From contig DEMD01000009.1 of the NCBI GenBank assembly GCA_002354735.1, positions 348,705 through 412,704 of the forward strand: a stretch of 64,000 nt of DNA, in the 5' to 3' direction. Source of the stretch: Gammaproteobacteria bacterium UBA2679. GTDB taxonomy: Bacteria; Pseudomonadota; Gammaproteobacteria; Pseudomonadales; Oleiphilaceae. Positions 57,282 to 64,000 of this stretch are shown piece after piece. The notes under the pieces are model-generated. The model was given only the letters and a program-made list of their open reading frames with translations. It was not told where the DNA came from and ran no database searches. The first letter of the stretch is position 1; each line of letters opens with the position of its first letter. A program made the position numbers and the translations under genes.

Positions 57282-57585
57282 GTGATGTCCTGGTAAAGAG
57301 GCATATAGAGAGAGGCATGGCCTGCTGCAATGGGTATACGGCAGACTTTACAGCTTCGCGTATTGTAAACGTAGTGCCATTGGCGCTTTTCCCGACTGCA
57401 GCACCGTCGGTCCTGCATCGTCGATTGATTTAGCCGCTGGTTTGCAGCACACTTATTGACGCTTCTCTGCTCGGCGAGACCAGCCAGAACTGCTGACCAG
57501 AACCCCTGGCCAAAACTGCTGGTAGGGAACGACCCCGAATGTCGCTCAAGACAGCCTCCAAAGAACAACATAGCAGTTTGCAGCC
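57282..57585. other. 304-bp divergent intergenic region with an outward dyad
   Basis: It separates the HAD gene (leftward) from the DAHP synthase gene (rightward) and should hold both promoters. TTTACA (57347-57352) and TGTAAA (57364-57369) are exact reverse complements 11 bases apart. The half-sites are those of a TyrR box (TGTAAA-N6-TTTACA) but in the outward order. No leader peptide rich in aromatic residues and no attenuator hairpin with T-run is evident. Confidence 0.4.
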
Positions 57586-58686
57586 ATGAACCAGATTCAC
57601 AACGTCAACGTTGAAAGCCAGACGGTGCTTATCACACCAGAACAACTTAAATCCGAATTGCCGCTGAGTGAAAAGGCTGCGGAGACCGTCTATACAGGTC
57701 GCCGTACTATCCAGAATATTCTGGATGGCGAGGACCCACGCCTTTTCGTCGTAATCGGCCCCTGCTCCATCCATGATCTCGAGGCCGCCCGCGACTATGC
57801 CAGACGCCTTAAAGGTCTGGCCGAAAAAGTCGACCAAACACTGGTTCTGGTCATGCGGGTCTATTTTGAGAAGCCACGAACAACAGTGGGTTGGAAAGGC
57901 CTGATCAACGACCCTCACATGAACGACTCGTTCGAAATCGAAGAGGGTCTGCGTCTGGGTCGCGGTCTGCTGCTGGAGCTCTGCGAAATGGGTCTGCCGA
58001 CTGCGACAGAAGCACTCGATCCGATTTCACCGCAGTACCTGCAGGATACCATTGCCTGGTCAGCGATCGGTGCGCGGACTACTGAGTCGCAGACCCACCG
58101 GGAAATGAGCAGTGGCCTTTCGATGCCTATCGGATTCAAGAATGGCACGGATGGCAGCCTGACCGTGGCGGTCAACGCCATGAAATCAGTCGCGCATCCC
58201 CACGCATTCCTGGGCATCGACAACGAAGGGAATGTTGCCATCATCAAGACCAAGGGCAACCGCTACGGTCACGTGGTGCTTCGAGGCGGCGGCGGACAAC
58301 CGAACTATGATTCTGTGTCCGTAAAGCTGTGCGAGAAGGAGCTGGAGAATGCCAAGCTGCGCAAGGCGATCATGATCGATTGCAGCCATGCCAACTCAAG
58401 CAAGGACCCTGGCATACAGCCACTGGTGCTGCAGGATATCAGCCGTCAGATTGCCGAAGGCAACGAGTCCATCATCGGCGTGATGGTTGAAAGTCACATC
58501 AACTGGGGCAACCAGCCTATCCCTGCAAACCTGGCTGACCTGAAGTACGGTGTGTCAGTGACTGATGCCTGTATCGATTGGGAAACCACCGAGAAGGCGA
58601 TCCTGGAGATGGATCAGAAGCTGCAGCCGATCATGAAGCAGCGTCGAGAGCGTCTGTCTGCCAGGCCAGCTGGTCACGGAGCCTGA
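57586..58686 (+). CDS. 3-deoxy-7-phosphoheptulonate (DAHP) synthase, AroF/AroG/AroH type
   Basis: This enzyme condenses phosphoenolpyruvate with erythrose 4-phosphate, the first step of aromatic amino acid synthesis. The 366-residue protein is of the class I alpha type and has the usual length. Motifs: VIGPCSIHD (metal Cys), RVYFEKPRTTVGWKGLINDP, GARTTESQTHREM, GFKNGTDG, CSHANSSKD (His metal ligand region) and MVESHINWGNQ. The N-terminal 40 residues carry the feedback-inhibition region, whose aromatic acid preference I cannot tell. The end overlaps the convergent cysG by 56 bases. Confidence 0.93.
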   Translation: MNQIHNVNVESQTVLITPEQLKSELPLSEKAAETVYTGRRTIQNILDGEDPRLFVVIGPCSIHDLEAARDYARRLKGLAEKVDQTLVLVMRVYFEKPRTTVGWKGLINDPHMNDSFEIEEGLRLGRGLLLELCEMGLPTATEALDPISPQYLQDTIAWSAIGARTTESQTHREMSSGLSMPIGFKNGTDGSLTVAVNAMKSVAHPHAFLGIDNEGNVAIIKTKGNRYGHVVLRGGGGQPNYDSVSVKLCEKELENAKLRKAIMIDCSHANSSKDPGIQPLVLQDISRQIAEGNESIIGVMVESHINWGNQPIPANLADLKYGVSVTDACIDWETTEKAILEMDQKLQPIMKQRRERLSARPAGHGA

Positions 58687-60016
58687 CCACCGTCCCCACG
58701 ATGATGATCGTGGGGCCTGGTATTTCCTCGGCGGCCACCAGGGCCGCCAACTCGGCGATGGTGCTCGTCAGTACGCGCTGCTCCGGTAGTGTCCCCTTCG
58801 ACACGATAGCCGCAGGCATATCGGCCGCCATGCCATGTGCGACCAGCTCCCTTGCGATCAGCGGCAGCGCCGCAAGCCCCATATAGAAAACCAGCGTCTG
58901 CCGCGGCCTCACCAGCTCGAACCACGGCAGATCGCTGGTGTTGTTTTTCAGGTGTGCGGTGATAAAGCGCACCGACTGGGAATGGTCCCGGTGGGTAAGC
59001 GGGATACCCGAGTAAGCTGCGCAGCCTGAGGCCGCAGTGATACCAGGCACGACCTGAAAGGGCACGCCCTTCGATGCCAGCAGATCGATTTCCTCACCGC
59101 CCCGACCAAAAATGAATGGGTCCCCACCCTTCAGACGCAGTACCCGTTTGCCCTCGAGCGCCAGACGCGCCAGCATCTCATTGATTTCTTCCTGCGGCAC
59201 CGTATGCTGCGAACGCGCCTTGCCGACATCGATGCGTTCGGCATCGCGCCTGACCAGATCGAGGATCTGTGGCGATACCAGGCGGTCGTAGAGCACGACG
59301 TCAGCCTGCCTCATCAACCGCAGGGCCCTGAAGGTCAACAGATCCGGATCGCCGGGGCCGGCGCCCACAAGATAGACTTCACCGCCACTGTCGATATCAT
59401 CGGCTGCGTCGAGCACTTCGAGCATGCGTGCTCGAGCCTTGTCCTCTGCGCCACTGTAGACCAGGTCTGGCACCTGGCCTTCAAGTACTGACTCCCAATA
59501 ACGGCGGCGCTGATTGATATTCGTCAGCTTCGCTTTCACGCGCTCTCTTAGCGAACTGGCCAACTGCGCGAGATGTCCCAGTCTCGCAGGCAGGAACGCT
59601 TCGAGACGATTCCTGATGAGACGTGTGAGGACCGGGGCCTCTCCACCGCTCGAGACAGCGATGAGCAAGGGAGAGCGATCGACGATGGATGGGAAAATGG
59701 CCGAACTCAGCAGACGGTTTTCTGCGACATTGACGAAGACACCAATGGCATGAGCCTCAGCCGCGACGGCTTCATCAGTGGCCGTATCACCAGTAGCAGA
59801 GACGACGAGCATGACGTTCTCGAGCGCGGTAGCAAGTGAACCGCTGCTGGATGTCTTTACGAACTGCTCAGCGCTCATTCTCCGGATATCAGCACCGGCC
59901 TTTATCAGCAACTCGCACTTTCGCTCAGCCTGGACTGTCTCACCTACTACAAGACAGCTGGCCCCTTCGAGGCGTAGAGCAAGCGGCAACAGGGGCCAGT
60001 CGGCAGTCTGGCTCAT
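58631..60016 (-). CDS. cysG: Siroheme synthase CysG
   Basis: CysG makes siroheme from uroporphyrinogen III. The N-terminal half (about 1-205) is the NAD-dependent dehydrogenase/ferrochelatase part (LRLEGASCLVVG, NVAENRLLSSAIFPSIVDR, SSGGEAPVLTRLIRNRLE). The C-terminal half (about 210-461) is the SAM-dependent methyltransferase (YLVGAGPGDPDLLTFRAL, VLYDRLVS, RLKGGDPFIFGRGGEE, PGITAASGCAAYSGIPLTHR). I take the ATG at 60016, one base after the serS stop, giving 461 residues. It supplies sulfite and nitrite reductases with cofactor. Confidence 0.94.
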   Translation of the reverse strand: MSQTADWPLLPLALRLEGASCLVVGETVQAERKCELLIKAGADIRRMSAEQFVKTSSSGSLATALENVMLVVSATGDTATDEAVAAEAHAIGVFVNVAENRLLSSAIFPSIVDRSPLLIAVSSGGEAPVLTRLIRNRLEAFLPARLGHLAQLASSLRERVKAKLTNINQRRRYWESVLEGQVPDLVYSGAEDKARARMLEVLDAADDIDSGGEVYLVGAGPGDPDLLTFRALRLMRQADVVLYDRLVSPQILDLVRRDAERIDVGKARSQHTVPQEEINEMLARLALEGKRVLRLKGGDPFIFGRGGEEIDLLASKGVPFQVVPGITAASGCAAYSGIPLTHRDHSQSVRFITAHLKNNTSDLPWFELVRPRQTLVFYMGLAALPLIARELVAHGMAADMPAAIVSKGTLPEQRVLTSTIAELAALVAAEEIPGPTIIIVGTVVRLRDQLAWQTDALDAAS

Positions 60017-60017
60017 G

Positions 60018-61355
<1,338 letters not shown>

Positions 61356-61374
61356 TCAGGTGAATGATATCGCA

Positions 61375-61839
61375 TCAAGCCTGCGTGAACGATTGTACCA
61401 GCAGCCTGGTGAACATATAGCCACCAGCAAAGGCGAGACAGCCAAAGACGAGACTGCCGCCAGCATAAAACAATGCGATTGCGACGCGCCCAGCTTCCAG
61501 AAGATTCACCACCTCCATGGAGAAGGTGGAAAAAGTCGTGAACGCGCCTAAAAAGCCGATCATGACGAACGCTCGGAACTGCTCCGGATTCAACCAGATG
61601 CCTGATGGACTCGTCGAAACCGAGGCTGGACTCATCGACGCACCGGTACGCGCGGTAGTCCAGGCCAAGAGGACTGCCAGACACACACCCATCAGTGCCG
61701 AGCCGAGAACGTTGATGGTAAAGGTTGGTAGCGGCCAGTTGGGACCGAACCTTCCGATGATGTAACTACCGCCCGCGTATCTGGCTACGGCACCAAGGGC
61801 GCCACCGGTTGCGACAGCCAGCAGCAGCGAGAAATTCAC
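61375..61839 (-). CDS. crcB: Fluoride channel CrcB/Fluc
   Basis: A 154-residue protein with four membrane helices that exports fluoride as a dual-topology dimer. GGALGAVARYAGG, FTINVLGSALMGV (with the conserved Asn) and FLGAFTTFSTFSMEV (Phe box and TFSTF) are the family signatures. It starts at a GTG directly after the lolA stop, with AAGGA inside the lolA end. It is longer than usual (about 125 residues) because of an insert of about 22 residues (ARTGASMSPASVSTSP...) in the loop between helices 2 and 3. No fluoride riboswitch is seen. Confidence 0.93.
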   Translation of the reverse strand: MNFSLLLAVATGGALGAVARYAGGSYIIGRFGPNWPLPTFTINVLGSALMGVCLAVLLAWTTARTGASMSPASVSTSPSGIWLNPEQFRAFVMIGFLGAFTTFSTFSMEVVNLLEAGRVAIALFYAGGSLVFGCLAFAGGYMFTRLLVQSFTQA

Positions 61840-62577
61840 CTAGAAATCCTTGATCACGTCGACGCCGTCAGGCACTTCAAACTTGAACACACTGCCCTCA
61901 ATTGCAGGGTTGACCTTCACCGAACGCAGCTCCAGCACGGTGAACTGTCCCAGTCCGTCCTGGATAAGCAAGGCAACTGGCCTGCCCTCCAGAAAACTGA
62001 TCCGTAAGGTCTCAAACAGCGACTCCTTCGCCTTCGGCTTGAGCTCGAACATACGGAATTCATCAGGATCCTTGTCACCAGTTACGACGAGGCTGACCGT
62101 ATAATGCTCATCAATGGCTGCCACCTCGCCACTGAACAGGAGGGCTGGGGTCGTCTGAATTTCGCCAGACATCCTCTGCACGGTGACCTGCTCCAGATCC
62201 GGGTCGTAGAGCCAGATAAAATCGCCATCGGTGACAAGCGTCTGGGCAGACGGGGGATCCGTCTTCCAGTAAAAATGCCCAGGCCGTCTTGCCTTGAAAC
62301 TGCCTTCGACACTCTGCATGGCATTGCCGTTTTGCGAAAATACGCGCTGAGTGAATTCAGCGCTTAGCGTGTCGAGTGGCTTGAGCAGTTGCACCAGCTC
62401 CTTCAGAGCCTCCCCTGGGGCGGCTTCGAATTGCAGATCGGCTTCCGGTGATCCCTTCTGCAACTGTCTCACCGCCTCCGGCACGCCAGCCTCATCAGCC
62501 GCCGTAGCCAGCAATGGCAAGGCCAGCAGACCAAGCAGCAGCACCCGACCAGTTCGCAAGATTCTATTCATTGTCAT
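61840..62577 (-). CDS. lolA: Outer-membrane lipoprotein carrier LolA
   Basis: LolA carries lipoproteins through the periplasm from LolCDE to LolB. The 245-residue protein has a signal peptide (to about LPLLATAADEA), then the incomplete beta-barrel: LDTLSAEFTQRVFSQNG, GSFKARRPGHFYWKTDPP, FIWLYDPDLEQVTVQ, and the C-terminal FKFEVPDGVDVIKDF. The stretch between signal and mature domain (about 25-60) is longer than in E. coli. It lies 41 bases after ftsK and is coupled to crcB. Confidence 0.93.
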   Translation of the reverse strand: MTMNRILRTGRVLLLGLLALPLLATAADEAGVPEAVRQLQKGSPEADLQFEAAPGEALKELVQLLKPLDTLSAEFTQRVFSQNGNAMQSVEGSFKARRPGHFYWKTDPPSAQTLVTDGDFIWLYDPDLEQVTVQRMSGEIQTTPALLFSGEVAAIDEHYTVSLVVTGDKDPDEFRMFELKPKAKESLFETLRISFLEGRPVALLIQDGLGQFTVLELRSVKVNPAIEGSVFKFEVPDGVDVIKDF

Positions 62578-62618
62578 TGCAGGTCCCTGTTTGTATGAAA
62601 GCTGATAATCGACAGCAA

Positions 62619-64000
62619 CTATTCCCGTGATGGTGGGGACAGGACCTCTCGTGCACCATTGTGACCGGCCGCACTAATGACACCGGCGGCTTCCATGGCA
62701 TCGACAAGATTCGCTGCCCTGTTGTAGCCTACTTTAAGCCTTCTTTGCACAGAAGATATAGACGCTTTCCGTGAGTCGATGACGAAGGCCACGGCTTCGT
62801 CGTACAGCGCATCCTGTTCGCCATCGCCGTTATCACCGCCACCACTGCTGCCATCGATGCTCTGCACGAAATCACTGTCCGAGGTCCCGTCGAGGATCTC
62901 GTCTAGATAGTCCGGTTCGCCACGGCGCTTCCATTCAGCAACCACACGATGCACCTCGTCGTCGTCGACAAAGGCTCCGTGCACGCGAACCGGCAGCGAG
63001 GTACCCGGCGGCATGTACAGCATATCACCGTGACCGAGGAGCTGTTCGGCGCCGCCCTGATCGAGGATGGTTCTTGAGTCGATCTTGGATGAGACCTGGA
63101 AGGCCATCCGGGTTGGAACGTTGGCCTTTATGAGGCCCGTTATGACATCGACCGAAGGACGCTGTGTGGCAAGGATCAGGTGTATGCCCGCTGCCCGCGC
63201 CTTCTGCGCGATTCGGGCAATAAGTTCCTCCACCTTCTTGCCGACGATCATCATCATGTCGGCAAATTCGTCGATCACTACCACGATATGAGGCACAGGC
63301 CCCAATGCGGGTGGCTCATGCACCAGCGCCGAATCTGACGGATTCCAAAGCGGATCCGGTATGCCCTCACCTGCCGCGAGCGCATCCTTCACCTTGCGGT
63401 TGAAGCCTGCCAGGTTTCGTACACCAAGTGCCGACATCAGGCGATAGCGCCGCTCCATCTCGCCGACACACCAGCGCAAGGCGTTGGCAGCTTCCTTCAT
63501 ATCCACCACGACCGGCGTCAGCAAGTGCGGAATGCCGTCGTAGATCGACAATTCCAGCATCTTGGGGTCGATCATGATGAGACGCAGTTCTTCAGGCGTC
63601 GACTTGAACAGCATGCTTAGAATCATGGCATTGACGCCAACCGACTTACCCGAACCGGTCGTACCGGCTACCAGCAGGTGCGGCATCTTCGCGAGATCCG
63701 CGACCACTGGGTTGCCGGCAATATCGTTGCCGAGACCGAGCGCCAGCGGCGACCGCATATTTTCATAGTCACTACAGCTGAGAACTTCCCGCAGGCGAAC
63801 TATGTCACGGTTCTCGTTGGGTATCTCTATGCCAACAACCGATTTGCCGGGTATGACTTCGACAACCCGCACACCAACAACTGCCAGTGATCGCGCCAGA
63901 TCCTTGACCAGATTGCTGATGCGGCTGACCTTGATGCCGGGCGCCGGCTGGATTTCGAAGCGGGTGATGACCGGACCGGGATTCACCTCGACGACCTCGA
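62619..64000 (-). CDS. ftsK: DNA translocase FtsK, C-terminal part (runs off the right edge)
   Basis: The frame is open to the window end, so the membrane and linker domains lie outside. Visible are the alpha domain ([18 protein letters not shown]), the beta motor domain with Walker [13 protein letters not shown] and Walker [15 protein letters not shown], and the winged gamma domain ([37 protein letters not shown]) that reads KOPS sequences. FtsK pumps chromosome DNA at the septum and activates XerCD at dif. Conserved FtsK-lolA order. Confidence 0.96.
   Translation of the reverse strand, partial: EVVEVNPGPVITRFEIQPAPGIKVSRISNLVKDLARSLAVVGVRVVEVIPGKSVVGIEIPNENRDIVRLREVLSCSDYENMRSPLALGLGNDIAGNPVVADLAKMPHLLVAGTTGSGKSVGVNAMILSMLFKSTPEELRLIMIDPKMLELSIYDGIPHLLTPVVVDMKEAANALRWCVGEMERRYRLMSALGVRNLAGFNRKVKDALAAGEGIPDPLWNPSDSALVHEPPALGPVPHIVVVIDEFADMMMIVGKKVEELIARIAQKARAAGIHLILATQRPSVDVITGLIKANVPTRMAFQVSSKIDSRTILDQGGAEQLLGHGDMLYMPPGTSLPVRVHGAFVDDDEVHRVVAEWKRRGEPDYLDEILDGTSDSDFVQSIDGSSGGGDNGDGEQDALYDEAVAFVIDSRKASISSVQRRLKVGYNRAANLVDAMEAAGVISAAGHNGAREVLSPPSRE

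Overview
The window comes from a Gammaproteobacterium. The right end carries the block ftsK-lolA-crcB-serS-cysG, a gene order typical of that class. Also present are the RtcR/RtcB/RtcA RNA-repair locus, TruC, a YebC-family protein, a DUF1415 protein, a PEP-CTERM protein of the 'VPAPA' type, NhaD and a Ca/Na exchanger. Together with a moderately high G+C this suggests a marine lineage (Halieaceae- or Woeseiaceae-like). That placement is inference. I saw no rRNA, tRNA, CRISPR array, insertion sequence, integrase or phage module.

Layout. 1-5.6 kb: start of a membrane or secreted protein, a LuxR-type response regulator, a PEP-CTERM surface protein, a DoxX-like protein, a secreted endonuclease I with a possible GIY-YIG-like partner. 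4.5-8.7 kb: rtcBA, divergent from rtcR, with a recognisable sigma-54 promoter. 8.7-13 kb: a DUF6174 lipoprotein, a trans-sulfuration PLP enzyme, a CaCA exchanger and NhaD. 13.6-20.1 kb: a two-gene operon of a HExxH metallopeptidase (possible TerB-like tail) overlapping a 1728-residue protein with a kinase-like remnant, DUF4011, a UPF1/DNA2-type SF1 helicase and a Vsr/MTES_1575-like nuclease end. This is the best candidate here for an undescribed defence or nucleic-acid-processing system. 20.1-29.5 kb: a 7TMR-PAS-GGDEF-EAL protein, an M19-like dipeptidase, a membrane-anchored AraC regulator and the conserved beta-helix/dihaem cytochrome pair (TIGR03805/TIGR03806). 29.5-36.3 kb: small enzymes, TruC, a WYL regulator divergent from a frameshifted glutathione S-transferase, PepSY/DUF2946, TIGR00645 and CsbD genes.

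36.4-45.2 kb: a TrmK-like methyltransferase, a STAND ATPase with an OmpR-type DNA-binding end, divergent from a DUF1326-DUF2182 operon across phased direct repeats, then an SDR, a SnoaL-like protein, a rhomboid protease, DUF1415 and an MFS transporter. 45.2-54.5 kb: an FdhF/YdeP oxidoreductase, a bacteriophytochrome hybrid kinase, a DUF2855 protein, an HD-GYP-like protein with eroded metal site convergent with an EAL protein, and a YebC-family protein. 54.5-64 kb: DUF418, VOC and HAD proteins, a DAHP synthase and the cysG-serS-crcB-lolA-ftsK block.

Three c-di-GMP-type proteins, two two-component proteins and several one-component regulators (RtcR, AraC, WYL, STAND) give the region a signalling and stress-response flavour inside otherwise chromosomal, vertically inherited-looking DNA.
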